From Planctomycetota bacterium (GTDB taxonomy: Bacteria; Planctomycetota; Planctomycetia; Planctomycetales; Planctomycetaceae), in assembly GCA_027623235.1 (NCBI GenBank), contig JAQBVJ010000034.1, forward strand, positions 1 to 57,258: DNA of 57,258 bases, read 5' to 3'. The notes beneath the pieces were generated by a model. It was not told the origin of the DNA and did not search any database. It saw only the letters and a program-made list of their open reading frames with translations. A program made the position numbers and the translations under genes. This document shows, piece after piece, positions 28,634 to 37,960 of the stretch (within the stretch, counting starts at the first letter, position 1; the number at the start of each line of letters is the position of its first letter).

Positions 28634-29941
28634 ATGAAACGCCCCGGAAGCATCTTCTGCGGTTCCAGTGACCACGGCCTGTCCCGCCGTGCTTTCCTCG
28701 GAACCGGTGCCGCCGCGACGGCCGGCACGTTTGCTGCCGACATGACTCAGCTCGACGCCTTCAAAAATGAAGTGGTCGCCGGCGAGCTGAAGAAACAGGG
28801 CAAGAAAGTGATTCTGCTCTGGCTTGCTGGTGGAGCCAGTCAGTTTGAGACCTGGGATCCGAAACCGGGTCGGCCGACCGGCGGACCGTTCCGGGCGATT
28901 CAGACGGCCTCGACCGGAGTTCAAATTTCCGAGCTGCTTCCAAAGATGTCGCAGCACATGGACAAGACGGCGATTATCCGGTCGCTCAACACACGCGTCG
29001 GCGATCACGGCGGCGGAGCGGCCCTGATGGAGACTGGCCGTAAGAAGGATCCCGGCATTCTTTACCCCGACCTCGGGGCTGTTGTCGCTCGGGAGCTTGG
29101 TCGGGCGGACAGCCAGGTCCCCGATTACGTGTCGATGTACACGTCGACCGAGGGGCGACGCAAAGGGACGAGCGGTTTTCTCGGGTCGCGCTACGCTCCG
29201 ATGTTCCTGGCCGAAAAGCCGATTCCGGAAAACATGCGACGTCTCGACACGATCTCGGACGTCGACCATCAGGACCGCGCGGAGCTTCGCAGCCTGCTCT
29301 CAAAGCAGTTCGTCCAGGGTCGCAAAAGTGACACGCTTGGCAGCCACACCAGCGCGTACCAGCGAGTTCGCGGGCTGATGGCGAGCGAACAGCTTTTCAA
29401 TATCGAAAATGAACCGGATGCCGTCCGGGCCCGGTATGGCCCGCGGCAGTTTGCTCAGCAGTGTCTGGTCGCTCGGCGTCTCGTCGAAGCCGGCGTTCCG
29501 TTCGTCAAAGTCGCGCGAGCCTGGTGGGACAGCCACGGCCAGAACTTTGAGACTCACCGTGAACTGTGTGCCGACCTCGACCACGCCATGTCGACCCTGA
29601 TCGACGACCTCGATGAACGCGGTCTTTTGAAAGACACGCTCATCATAACGCTGGCTGAATTTGGCCGGACGCCGACGATCAACGCGAGCCTCGGGCGTGA
29701 CCACTTTGCCAACGCCTGGAGCTGCTCGCTGACCGGCACAGGTATTCGTGGCGGCGTCGCCTATGGCAAGACCGACCCCGACGGTCACAACGTGGCCGAG
29801 GGTGAAGTCGGAGCCGGACAATTATTCGCGACGATCCTTGAGGCTCTTGGAGTCGACCCGGAGAAAGAAATCTTCGTCGGCTCTCGTCCGATCCCACTGG
29901 CCGACTTTGGCTGCCACGCGGTGAAGGATGTGCTGATCTGA
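28634..29941 (+). CDS. DUF1501 family protein, Tat-type leader (copy 3)
   Basis: The 435-residue product is the second gene of the DUF1549/1553 operon. A Tat-like leader (SRRAFLGTGAAATAG) lies in residues 15-35. N-terminal LLWLAGGASQFETWDPKPG and C-terminal LAEFGRTPTINASLGRDHF are the DUF1501 landmarks. Start ATG 28634 follows AGGAAA and lies 22 bases after the right arm of the REP doublet. Together with the upstream haem-motif protein and the downstream WD40 protein it probably forms a functional unit at the periplasmic or envelope side. The enzymatic activity is unknown. Confidence 0.9.
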   Translation: MKRPGSIFCGSSDHGLSRRAFLGTGAAATAGTFAADMTQLDAFKNEVVAGELKKQGKKVILLWLAGGASQFETWDPKPGRPTGGPFRAIQTASTGVQISELLPKMSQHMDKTAIIRSLNTRVGDHGGGAALMETGRKKDPGILYPDLGAVVARELGRADSQVPDYVSMYTSTEGRRKGTSGFLGSRYAPMFLAEKPIPENMRRLDTISDVDHQDRAELRSLLSKQFVQGRKSDTLGSHTSAYQRVRGLMASEQLFNIENEPDAVRARYGPRQFAQQCLVARRLVEAGVPFVKVARAWWDSHGQNFETHRELCADLDHAMSTLIDDLDERGLLKDTLIITLAEFGRTPTINASLGRDHFANAWSCSLTGTGIRGGVAYGKTDPDGHNVAEGEVGAGQLFATILEALGVDPEKEIFVGSRPIPLADFGCHAVKDVLI

Positions 29942-30007
29942 GCGGCCGATCCTGCTCAGCTTACAAAACCGTCGATTCGCAATTCCGCCCAGAAGTCAGG
30001 CAGACTC

Positions 30008-31054
30008 ATGACCGCCGATCCGACTCAACTGAAAATCACAACGCAGATCAACATCAGCGGGACAGCGCTTTGCGTTACGAGAGTGCCCGAGTCCGGAAAG
30101 CTCTATTTCGGTGGCTCTGACTTCAAGCTGTACCGAGTTGATTCTCTCTCCGAGAAGCCGACGCCGACGGCACTCGCCGAGAAGGGTCACGACAGCTATG
30201 TCACCGGCGTTGCGCTTGCCGGTGCCTCACTTGTGTCCGGCGGCTATGACCAGCGGCTGATCTGGTGGAACCAGGAATCTGGCGAGCAGGTGAAAGCCGT
30301 CGATGCGCATGACCTCTGGATTCGCAAAGTTGTCGCGAGCCCGGACGGTTCCGTCGTCGCCAGCGTCGCGGACGACATGCATTGCAAACTGTGGGACGCG
30401 GCAACCGGCCAGCTGATCCACCAGCTCGATGATCACAAGGCGGAGACACCACACAACTATCCGTCGATGTTGTACGCGGTCACGTTTTCGCGGGATGGCA
30501 AGTGGCTTGCGACGGGAGACAAGGTCGGGCACATCGCCGTCTGGGATACGGAATCCGGCCGAAAGATTGCCGAACTGGAAGCACCGAAGCTCTACACATG
30601 GGATCCCAGACAGCGTCGCCACTCAATTGGCGGCCTGCGTTCGCTCGCGTTTTCGCACGACGGTCGCCTCCTGGCGGCGGGTGGGATCGGGACGATCGGG
30701 AACATCGACCATCTCGGCGGGCCATCGCGGGTCGAGATCTTCGACTGGCAGAAAGGTGAGCGGGTTCACGAAATCGAAGACGACAAATACAAAGGACTCG
30801 TCGAACAGATGCAATTTTCTCACGATGGCAAGTGGTTCATCGCGGCGGGTGGAGATAACGGTGGCTTCTTCAGCATCTACAACACGGAAACCGGCAAACT
30901 GATTTCGCAGGTTAAGGCACCGATGCACATCCATGAGTTCTCGGTCAGTGAGGATTCAAGCTCGGCGTTCGCAGTTGGACACGGAAAGATCGCGTTGTTC
31001 GAACTCAAGTCAGTTCGCCCCGACGTTCCACCGGCTCCCGAGACGAAAGCCTGA
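30008..31054 (+). CDS. WD40-repeat beta-propeller protein
   Basis: The 348-residue product consists of about six to seven WD40 blades (YVTGVALAGASLVSGGYDQRLIWWN; YAVTFSRDGKWLATGDKVGHIAVWD; LRSLAFSHDGRLLAAGG and others). It has no leader peptide, unlike its operon partners, so it appears cytoplasmic or exported by another route. It follows the DUF1501 gene by 66 bases on the same strand and is the third member of the set commonly seen with DUF1549/1553. A scaffold or regulatory role is likely; no enzymatic motif is seen. Confidence 0.88.
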   Translation: MTADPTQLKITTQINISGTALCVTRVPESGKLYFGGSDFKLYRVDSLSEKPTPTALAEKGHDSYVTGVALAGASLVSGGYDQRLIWWNQESGEQVKAVDAHDLWIRKVVASPDGSVVASVADDMHCKLWDAATGQLIHQLDDHKAETPHNYPSMLYAVTFSRDGKWLATGDKVGHIAVWDTESGRKIAELEAPKLYTWDPRQRRHSIGGLRSLAFSHDGRLLAAGGIGTIGNIDHLGGPSRVEIFDWQKGERVHEIEDDKYKGLVEQMQFSHDGKWFIAAGGDNGGFFSIYNTETGKLISQVKAPMHIHEFSVSEDSSSAFAVGHGKIALFELKSVRPDVPPAPETKA

Positions 31055-31246
31055 CCCTTCTTTTTTCTGTGAGGCTGCCTGAATACGGCGTTCCAAAGCC
31101 CGGCCCAGTGCCGCGCTTTTTGTTTGCGCGCTGCTCGGAGCGGCCATCAGCAGGAATTCCTGCAACCGATTTCTGCGATCCGGGAGCCGCGGCTATACTG
31201 GAAACCGTTCGTTCGATAGCCCGCTCTGTCCTGTTGGAGAAGTGAA

Positions 31247-32332
31247 GTGACCGGATCTCACCAGACAGTCTCACGTCGACAGTTCCTTGCCTGTACCGCG
31301 GCTGGTTTGACGGCGTCGCTTGCCCCCGGAGTTGTCACGGCAAGCAGAACGAATTCGCAATTGATCGTCGGCGAGGGCGAACACCGATTCGAAGTGACGC
31401 ATGACTGGGCTCAGCTTCCGGACAAGTACACCTGGCAGACGACTCATAATGTCGCTGTCGATCAGGCTGGAAACCTGTACGTCATCCACGAAGGGCGGGC
31501 CGAGCAGAAAGACCATCCGTCGATCTTTGTGTTTGATCCGGACGGAAAATTCATTCGTGCCTTCGGGAGTCAGTTTCAGGGCGGTGGCCACGGCATCGAA
31601 GTCCGCAAAGAAGGCAGCGAAGAATTCCTTTACGTGTGCGCGTACCAGCAGGTGAAATCGTTCGCCAAGATGTCGCTCAAGGGTGAGACCGTCTGGCAGA
31701 AGTATGCTCCGATGGAGTCGGGTGTCTACGCGGACGGAGAGGACACCAACCCCCAGAAGCTCTGGGGACGCGACCGGTTTCTGCCGACGAATTTTGCCTT
31801 CCTTCCCGATGGCGAGTTTCTTCTGGTCGACGGTTACGGCTCATACTGCGTGCATCGCTACGACAAGGATGGCAACTGGAAAAGCCACTTCGGCGGACCT
31901 GGAAACGGCGAGGGGAAATTCGCCACACCCCACGGAATCTGGGTCGATGATCGCAAGCCGGGCAAGCCGCAACTGGTGATCTGCGACCGAGCCCACCACA
32001 CAGTGCAGTTCCTGACGCTCGACGGAAAGCACATCGAAACGCAGGCCGGCTACGGACTGCCGGCCAACGTCGACACGTGGAAAAATCTGCTGCTGGTTCC
32101 GGAGCTTCACGCTCGCATCACGATTCTGGACGAAAACAACAAGCCGGTCGCACGGCTCGGGGCGGACGTTGACCGGATCAAATCCGTCAACGGAATCCGC
32201 AACGACAGCAATAAGTGGATCGACGGCAAATTCGTCCATCCGCACGACGCGTGCTTCGGAGCCGATGGCAGCATCTTCGTGGCGGAGTGGGTTGCAACAG
32301 GGCGGGTCTCGAAGCTGAAGCGATTGAGCTGA
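31247..32332 (+). CDS. Tat-exported six-bladed (NHL-type) beta-propeller protein
   Basis: The 361-residue product uses a GTG start at 31247, with GGAGA seven to eight bases upstream. The leader SRRQFLACTAAGL is Tat-type. The body consists of NHL-like blades (NVAVDQAGNLYVI, FAFLPDGEFLLVDGYG, KFATPHGIWVDD, FVHPHDACFGADGSIFVAEW). Such propellers often bind ligands or catalyse lyase/hydrolase reactions (for example peptidyl-alpha-hydroxyglycine lyase-like), but I cannot assign one. It lies 190 bases after the WD40 gene and probably has its own promoter. Confidence 0.8.
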   Translation: MTGSHQTVSRRQFLACTAAGLTASLAPGVVTASRTNSQLIVGEGEHRFEVTHDWAQLPDKYTWQTTHNVAVDQAGNLYVIHEGRAEQKDHPSIFVFDPDGKFIRAFGSQFQGGGHGIEVRKEGSEEFLYVCAYQQVKSFAKMSLKGETVWQKYAPMESGVYADGEDTNPQKLWGRDRFLPTNFAFLPDGEFLLVDGYGSYCVHRYDKDGNWKSHFGGPGNGEGKFATPHGIWVDDRKPGKPQLVICDRAHHTVQFLTLDGKHIETQAGYGLPANVDTWKNLLLVPELHARITILDENNKPVARLGADVDRIKSVNGIRNDSNKWIDGKFVHPHDACFGADGSIFVAEWVATGRVSKLKRLS

Positions 32333-32365
32333 CCCAACTCAGGTTTCAGAGCGACAGGTCTTCCG

Positions 32366-33073
32366 GTGGATTCACTCAAGATTGTCGAGAACCCGATAAA
32401 GACCGACGGCTACGGAATCAAAACGGCGTGGCGGATTCTCGTGAACGGTGTCGAAATTACCGACCATGCAAAGCCGTTTACGGCCTCAGATGAATCGGGA
32501 ATCCTTCACGAGTGTCGAAGCGGTTTCATGTGTAGTGGTTACGATCTATCGATTCGGCGATGGGGAGATTCAATCATTTGGTTCGGCGATGATCCGTACA
32601 TGAAAGAGGTTGAACCTGGGTTGCCCAAGCACAGCATTTCTGGTTTCAAGTCGGACGAATATCAGGCAGATCAGGCAGAAATGGGTGCGGGAAATGTCGA
32701 CCTGCTTCCAACTCTTTCAGATAGCGAACTTCGCAGGCTCTTCGCGTTGCAGGAAGTTCCAGACTGGAGAGCCGCCTTGTACACGATCCCAGACCTCGTC
32801 CGTGATAAGAATGGGCAGACGCTACTTCGATTGATTCATAAAGTCATTGCAGACCAAGCTGTTGATTGTCAACCGGCAACTCCGCCACAGAAATACTTGC
32901 AGGTCGCTATCGGCCTGGATTATCCAGACCTGCCGGAGAGCATTATCGAAGTTGGAATAAATTCTGAGCCAGCTCTTCGATTGATGCACCGTCCGTGTTT
33001 TCCGATCTGGATTTCGGGTGGTTCCTTGATCCGGGAAATCAGCTCGCTGGTTAACCGCGACAATTTCCTGTGA
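32366..33073 (+). CDS. Hypothetical protein, low-GC orphan
   Basis: The 235-residue product (GTG start at 32366) follows the NHL gene by 33 bases. I do not recognise it. It looks soluble, with no leader or membrane segment. Notable segments are ECRSGFMCSGYDLSIRRWG near residue 50 and DLLPTLSDSELRRLFALQEVP mid-protein; the last 60 residues look mixed alpha/beta. Base composition is lower than its neighbours (about 52% GC over four 60-base stretches counted), and codon use looks less biased. This suggests recent acquisition. It ends before the strong hairpin at 33098-33122. The size and isolated, AT-richer nature would fit an immunity-type or accessory protein, but nothing in the sequence shows that. 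Confidence 0.65.
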   Translation: MDSLKIVENPIKTDGYGIKTAWRILVNGVEITDHAKPFTASDESGILHECRSGFMCSGYDLSIRRWGDSIIWFGDDPYMKEVEPGLPKHSISGFKSDEYQADQAEMGAGNVDLLPTLSDSELRRLFALQEVPDWRAALYTIPDLVRDKNGQTLLRLIHKVIADQAVDCQPATPPQKYLQVAIGLDYPDLPESIIEVGINSEPALRLMHRPCFPIWISGGSLIREISSLVNRDNFL

Positions 33074-33097
33074 AGACACTACCCAGAGACAGAAAAC

Positions 33098-33122
33098 GCC
33101 CGGCTGGGAATTCCAACCGGGC
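33098..33122 (-). terminator. Bidirectional terminator hairpin
   Basis: GCCCGGCTGG - GAATT - CCAACCGGGC forms a ten-bp stem with one mismatch. On the minus strand it is followed by GTTTTCTG, so it terminates the DUF1598 gene 34 bases downstream of its stop. On the plus strand it lies 25 bases after the orphan gene and can stop that too. Confidence 0.7.
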
Positions 33123-33155
33123 ACTCTGGGTCGATTCAATCAGGATTCACGAAGC

Positions 33156-35150
33156 TTACTTCGCGTCCCACCACCATCGGCGGGCGGGAAGTTCGACACT
33201 GGCCTGAGCCTTTTCGGCGTCGTCTTCCATGCGGGGTCCGGCGGCGAGTTTGTTCGTCAGCACTTCGCCGAGGTCAGCTCGGACACCGCCGGCCACTTGG
33301 ACCACGATGTCGCGGCCTCGGTAAACGCGGTGGTTGACGACCGAATCGACTTCCAGCGGAGCGTCGTAGACTCGAGTGCGGTAGGCACCGTCGTTGGCGA
33401 AGCAGCCGAAGTCCCAGCCTGTCTGGCGGGCGATCTGTCGGTGTTCAAGCAGCGAGGCGACCAGAGCCAGGTCGAATACGTTTCGCAGATCCGCGAAGAC
33501 CAGGTCCTGCTGAGCGAGTTCTTCGTACTTCGAGGTAAATGTCTGAGCGAAGACCAGGTTGGCTCCTTCCGATTTTCCGGTGAGAACCTGCTGTCCCTGC
33601 GTGTTCAGGAACTGGTTTTCAGACAGGCACTGCACGGACGAGCCGACGAACTCAAAGGCGTCCGCGTCGCTTGAGTGCAGGACGGAGTCGTACTTCATGG
33701 TCAGCCACCATCGCAGGGCGTCCAGCTTGCCGGACTTCTGCTCTTCAGTGGTCATAAGGTCGAAGATGCTCGGGATTTGTGATCCTGTCTGGAAATCGAA
33801 CTTGCCGATTCCGATCAGCTTCATCCGGTAGTCCGCTTCAATGATGACCCGAGCCACTCGTGACTGCGGGTTGATTCCCGAATAGACGATGTCCTGTCGG
33901 CCAAGCTTCTGCTGCAGTTGTGTTGTCCAGTTTCGAACGCCGGCACCGGCGTTGAGCGGCCGAGACGAGGTCGAGGCGACGTAATCTTTGAGTGCCTTCA
34001 GGCCTTCCGGTTTCGGATCGATCGAGCAGGAAAAGAACTTCTGACCGCTGCCGGAGAAAGCCCGCAGAACGTCGACGAAATCGTCGAGCTGCAGAACCGG
34101 GCGACCGCTCTCGACGCCAACCGGGACGCCGTTTTCGTTGTACTTCCAGCTTTCGGCCGGTCCGGCCACGACGACTTCCCCATCTTCGGGATAGACGAAT
34201 ACGTGAGTGATCTTCGTCAGGCCACCCATCAGTCGCTGTGATTCGACCGGCAGTTTGCCTTCCGAAATCCGTTGAGCGACCGCTGATTCCAGACGCGTCA
34301 ACGAGACGACTCGCAGGTTGCTCTGCTTCGCGAGGTCACCGTTCAGCAGAGCGGAACGGGCTTCGATTCCCAGCTCCTTCAGACGTCCCGAGTGATCGGC
34401 AGCCGAGGCCAGTTCCAGAATGCCGGTCGGGTCGACGTGGACACCCTGCTGAAACTGCGAGATCGTTCCGCCAGAGCCGTCGACGTCTTCCCACATTCCA
34501 TTCGTTTCGGACTGGATGAGGGCGATCAGTTCGGTGAAGTCGGCCTGCGACCCACCGGCCATCGCCTGTTGAGCGGTGTGCTCTGCGCGGGCTTCGAGTC
34601 GCACGTTGTGATCCGGCATCCCTCGGATTGAGCCCATCGCTGCGTCGAAATCGCCAATCTTCATCTGAGCGAAGGCGATCTGCTGGAGCAGTTCCGATCG
34701 CTTTGTGGAGTCTTTCTCATTCTTCGCAAGTTCGATCGCGTTCGAAAACTCGCCGAACTCAAGGTGAGCAGCGACGACCTTGGCCCGATCGATCGGTGCG
34801 ACAACCAGTTCGGCATCGCTCGAATCGTCGCTGGCTGAAACGGGAACGTCGAGAAGCTCGCTGGCCGTTCCGGGCTCACTCATCGCCACAGCTTCCGCTG
34901 CGATCTCTTCTTCGCGAGCGTTCACTTCGGAGTTGGCTTCCGCGGCGGCCGGCTCAGCGTGAGCGACTGCTGCCGCTTGCTGCATCATCGCTTCGGCCTC
35001 TCCCTGCCGCGCCAGCTCACCTGCGATGTTCATGCGGAAGAACAGGAAGCCACCGGCGACCATCATCCCGAGGACACAGACAACCGCCAGCAGCGTGGCT
35101 TCGGTCGAACCACTACGCGTCGAACGAACCAGTCGAGGTCGACAAAGCAT
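33156..35150 (-). CDS. DUF1598 domain membrane-anchored protein
   Basis: The 664-residue product starts at ATG 35150, with GGAGA ten bases upstream; the frame to 35267 adds unlikely sequence. A single N-terminal transmembrane anchor (about 18-38) is followed by an Ala/Glu-rich linker (about 45-115). Helical TPR-like sequence follows (about 120-200, FGEFSNAIELAKNEKDSTKRSELL). The rest matches my recollection of DUF1598, a family largely confined to planctomycetes (ISEGKLPVESQRLMGGLTKITHVF; RRWWWDAK at the C-terminus). Most of the protein should lie outside the cytoplasmic membrane. Function unknown. The terminator at 33098-33122 closes the transcript. Confidence 0.7.
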   Translation of the reverse strand: MLCRPRLVRSTRSGSTEATLLAVVCVLGMMVAGGFLFFRMNIAGELARQGEAEAMMQQAAAVAHAEPAAAEANSEVNAREEEIAAEAVAMSEPGTASELLDVPVSASDDSSDAELVVAPIDRAKVVAAHLEFGEFSNAIELAKNEKDSTKRSELLQQIAFAQMKIGDFDAAMGSIRGMPDHNVRLEARAEHTAQQAMAGGSQADFTELIALIQSETNGMWEDVDGSGGTISQFQQGVHVDPTGILELASAADHSGRLKELGIEARSALLNGDLAKQSNLRVVSLTRLESAVAQRISEGKLPVESQRLMGGLTKITHVFVYPEDGEVVVAGPAESWKYNENGVPVGVESGRPVLQLDDFVDVLRAFSGSGQKFFSCSIDPKPEGLKALKDYVASTSSRPLNAGAGVRNWTTQLQQKLGRQDIVYSGINPQSRVARVIIEADYRMKLIGIGKFDFQTGSQIPSIFDLMTTEEQKSGKLDALRWWLTMKYDSVLHSSDADAFEFVGSSVQCLSENQFLNTQGQQVLTGKSEGANLVFAQTFTSKYEELAQQDLVFADLRNVFDLALVASLLEHRQIARQTGWDFGCFANDGAYRTRVYDAPLEVDSVVNHRVYRGRDIVVQVAGGVRADLGEVLTNKLAAGPRMEDDAEKAQASVELPARRWWWDAK

Positions 35151-35462
35151 CTCGCTTCTCCTGAAAGTGATTTCGCGCCGCTCGAGTGGCTCGGTCGGCA
35201 AAGCGAATTTCGGTCGGTTCTTGAGCAAACGCAGACTTCGCGTCGGCCTCAACAAGCCGGTGGTCAAAATTCGCGGAAGATTCCGAATTGACCGGTCGAA
35301 CCGACCAGTCAGGTTACAACGGAGCCCTCGCGAAGGAGAGCCCCATTTAGCTTTACTCTGGCATCAGGATTGACGGAGGCCAAACGATCGTCAAGAAGTT
35401 TCAGCAGAACTTTGCTTCTCGCGCTTCACTGACCGGTGCATCCGGATGTTCCGAACGAATTG
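35151..35462. other. 312-base gap without a gene
   Basis: This is upstream of the DUF1598 gene and beyond the 3' end of the truncated sulfatase. GACCGGTCGAACCGACC near 35290-35306 is a short imperfect palindrome. I see no other structure, and no promoter I would defend. Confidence 0.4.
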
Positions 35463-35855
35463 TCACGTTGGGGGACGAGCGAAATAAGGCCCTGTGCGAT
35501 AGCCATTGGCCTTCAGAAACGACGCGACAGTTGGGCGGTCATCCTCGATGAGGGGCGGGCCGTAGCCGTCCTGCACGCCGCTCTTCAGTCGGCTTCTCCA
35601 GCAGTACCGACCGGTGAGCAGCCCGTATCGCGTCGGGGTACAGACGGCTGACGGTGTATGGGCGTCGGAGAAAAACATTCCTGACTTCATCAGTCCGTCC
35701 AGGTTCGGTGTCGGGATCTCCGAACTCGGATTGAGTGCGTGAACGTCGCCGTAGCCCATATCGTCTGCGAGGATCACGACAAAGTTCGGACGGTCGGCGA
35801 GAGCACTCGAAGCGGTCGCGGCGAGGATGGCGAGGGCGATGAAAAAACGAGGCAT
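35463..35855 (-). pseudogene. Truncated sulfatase (N-terminal 130 residues only)
   Basis: From ATG 35855 the frame encodes a Sec leader (residues 1-20), the metal-site opening VVILADDMGYGD and a formylglycine motif with Cys at about residue 72 in VCTPTRYGLLTGRY. It continues normally to FLKANGYRT, then ends after eight unrelated residues. Active sulfatases are 450-550 residues and would continue with a GKWHLG segment. The remaining two-thirds, including the other catalytic residues, are absent from the window, so this is a deletion remnant. It lies directly beside a cluster of inverted repeats, which may mark the rearrangement. Confidence 0.8.
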
Positions 35856-35957
35856 GGTTGTGGCTCCTGACAGCGGCGCATCAGACTGCGGGCGAGGTGC
35901 GATCAGGAAGCGACGTGAGCTCATCGATCGCGGACTCGCCACGGATGCTGACTTGCC

Positions 35958-36072
35958 TGACGCAAAGTCGCGAAGACGCAAAAACTCGCAAAGGAATTAC
36001 GACATGAGAATCTGCCGCAAACCCGCTCGAAACTCACTTTGCGAAGCTTTGCGTTTCAGCGCCTTTGCGTCA
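35958..36072. repeat. Inverted repeat pair, CGCAAAG/CTTTGCG family (copy 1)
   Basis: TGACGCAAAGTCGCGAAGA-type sequence at 35958-35995 is opposed by CTTTGCG-rich sequence at 36037-36072 (CTTTGCGAAGCTTTGCG, then CGCCTTTGCGTCAG). The right half lies inside the coding region of the next gene, where it encodes part of the signal peptide. The same family recurs at 37961-38160 and 40021-40122. Confidence 0.7.
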
Positions 36073-37950
36073 GCCGTCGCGCTGCTCGTCATCCCGCAGC
36101 GAGCTGACGCTCAGCAGAAGCGGTTTGAGTTCACGAAAATGGTGGCTCACTGGGCGCAGTACGACGGCGATGATTATCTGCCGTTTATCGAGGAAGCTCA
36201 GCCGGACCTGGCTCAGTTTGGTTTTTATGGAGCTCACTTCTGGAGCCTCGCCCACACAGAGTGGCACAAGGGCTACCCGGCACACCTGCCAGTGCGGGGC
36301 CACGACGAGTGTGGAAAGTGGTTCGAGGACAAAAACCGCGAGCTCCACAAACGAGGCGTGAAGGTCATCGGCCATTTCAACGTTGAGTTTCTGGTAGGTG
36401 ATCCGAGCGGCAAGCTCGATGTCAGCGGCAGCGAAGTACCGCGTGGCTTCTTCGACTTTTACCGGAATCACTGGGATGAAAAACGCTTCGGTCCGAAGCC
36501 TGTTGAGGACCCGCTCGACTTCATCGAGAAGAACGCGGACGGAACGCTCATCGGCAGCGACTCGTACAAAATCGGCAACATGCGCGAGTACTGGGCGTGC
36601 CTGCGGAATCCGAACTGGCAGACCGTCCTCAAGGCGTGGGTCAAAGACGGCGTGCGGCGGGGCCTCGACGGCTTCATCGCGAATTATTTTTACCGGCACA
36701 ACTGCCGCTGCGAGCACTGCGAACGCGGCTTCCGCGAGTACCTCTCCTCACGGTTCAAAGCGGACGAGCTGAAAGCGAAGTTCAAGATCGACGACCTGGC
36801 CGCTCACAAATTCGACGAGATCGTCTACTGGCACAGCCCGGCGGAGTCGACGCCGCTCCGCCGCGAAATGTTGCGCTGGTCGCAGATCTCCAACAAGGAA
36901 GTTTTCGACGAGGTCTTCGTCAAGTACGGCCGATCGCTCAAGCCGGACCTCATCGTGGCTCAGTGGAACCACCTGTCGAACTTCAGCCAGATCGGTGGCG
37001 ACGAACGCTGCCTGCTCCCCGCCGACCTGTGGGGCAAGGGCGAGGATTACCTGTGGTACAGCCTGGGGGCGAGCGGCCATTACTCGGACATTGAAAACCG
37101 GTACCTCGGTGAGGGCACGCTTCAGGCCCGGTACATCCGCGGCACGTTCGAGGACAAACCGTTTACGCTCGGCAAGTACGAGAGCACGCGGACGCGGGTC
37201 GCGATCGCGGAACTCGCCGCAAACGGGGGAGCTCCGATGGGCTTTTACACTCGCTTCACCGATCCCGAGGCGCGCAAAGAAATCGCCCGCTACTACCAGT
37301 TCCTGAGGCGTCAGGATTCGATTTTGCGGGGCAATCGATCTCACGCGGAAGTCGTGCTGCTTTACCCTCGAAAAGCCGTTCACGAAGGGGACCTCAAACC
37401 TGTCGAACTGTTCCGGTCGCTCGGGACGCAGTTGCTCGACGAACACGTTCTGTTTGACGTTCTGCCGGATGACATCGCGACCGAAGAACAGCTGACGAAA
37501 TATCGACACGTCGTTCGGCCGGCAGAATTTATGAAGCCTCGCAGCCGATCAGGGCCAATGTACCAAAGCGAAAGTGTCAGTCGATTTGAAGCGGACTGGA
37601 CAGTCCGCGTCTCCGCCAGCCAGCCGGCGACCAAAGCCGATGGCGAATTTCTGACGGTCCACTTCGTCAACTACAACCGCGACGAGCCGCCCAAAGGCCG
37701 AGACGGAAAACCCAGCGCCGGGGGAGGCATCGTTGACGAAAAACCGATCGCCGTGTCGAGCATCGCCGCCAACGTCATCCTGCCGCCAGGTCGGACAGTC
37801 TCGCAGATTGAGGTCTCTTCACCGGAGAGGCCCGAACCAGTGAAGGTCCAATACAAGATTTCAACGGGTGACGACTGGCGGGTGGAATTCACGATGCCCG
37901 AATTCCTCGTGTACGGCATGGCGAATCTCAAACTCAAGCCGGTTGAGTAG
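36004..37950 (+). CDS. Secreted TIM-barrel-like protein, glycoside-hydrolase-like
   Basis: The 648-residue product starts at ATG 36004, which directly opens a signal peptide (hydrophobic part FSAFASAVALLVI, cleavage near RADA). The following ~450 residues look like a beta/alpha barrel of the alpha-amylase/beta-galactosidase type, with strand-like segments FGFYGAHFWS, VKVIGHFNVEF, GLDGFIANYFYRHNCRCEHC and VAQWNHLSNF. Acidic residues are present but no catalytic pair can be named. The C-terminal ~120 residues are beta-rich. The signal peptide is encoded by a copy of the dispersed CTTTGCG repeat. It precedes the NRAMP-like gene, with another repeat pair between them. Substrate unknown. Confidence 0.65.
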   Translation: MRICRKPARNSLCEALRFSAFASAVALLVIPQRADAQQKRFEFTKMVAHWAQYDGDDYLPFIEEAQPDLAQFGFYGAHFWSLAHTEWHKGYPAHLPVRGHDECGKWFEDKNRELHKRGVKVIGHFNVEFLVGDPSGKLDVSGSEVPRGFFDFYRNHWDEKRFGPKPVEDPLDFIEKNADGTLIGSDSYKIGNMREYWACLRNPNWQTVLKAWVKDGVRRGLDGFIANYFYRHNCRCEHCERGFREYLSSRFKADELKAKFKIDDLAAHKFDEIVYWHSPAESTPLRREMLRWSQISNKEVFDEVFVKYGRSLKPDLIVAQWNHLSNFSQIGGDERCLLPADLWGKGEDYLWYSLGASGHYSDIENRYLGEGTLQARYIRGTFEDKPFTLGKYESTRTRVAIAELAANGGAPMGFYTRFTDPEARKEIARYYQFLRRQDSILRGNRSHAEVVLLYPRKAVHEGDLKPVELFRSLGTQLLDEHVLFDVLPDDIATEEQLTKYRHVVRPAEFMKPRSRSGPMYQSESVSRFEADWTVRVSASQPATKADGEFLTVHFVNYNRDEPPKGRDGKPSAGGGIVDEKPIAVSSIAANVILPPGRTVSQIEVSSPERPEPVKVQYKISTGDDWRVEFTMPEFLVYGMANLKLKPVE

Positions 37951-37960
37951 TGCGATGTCC

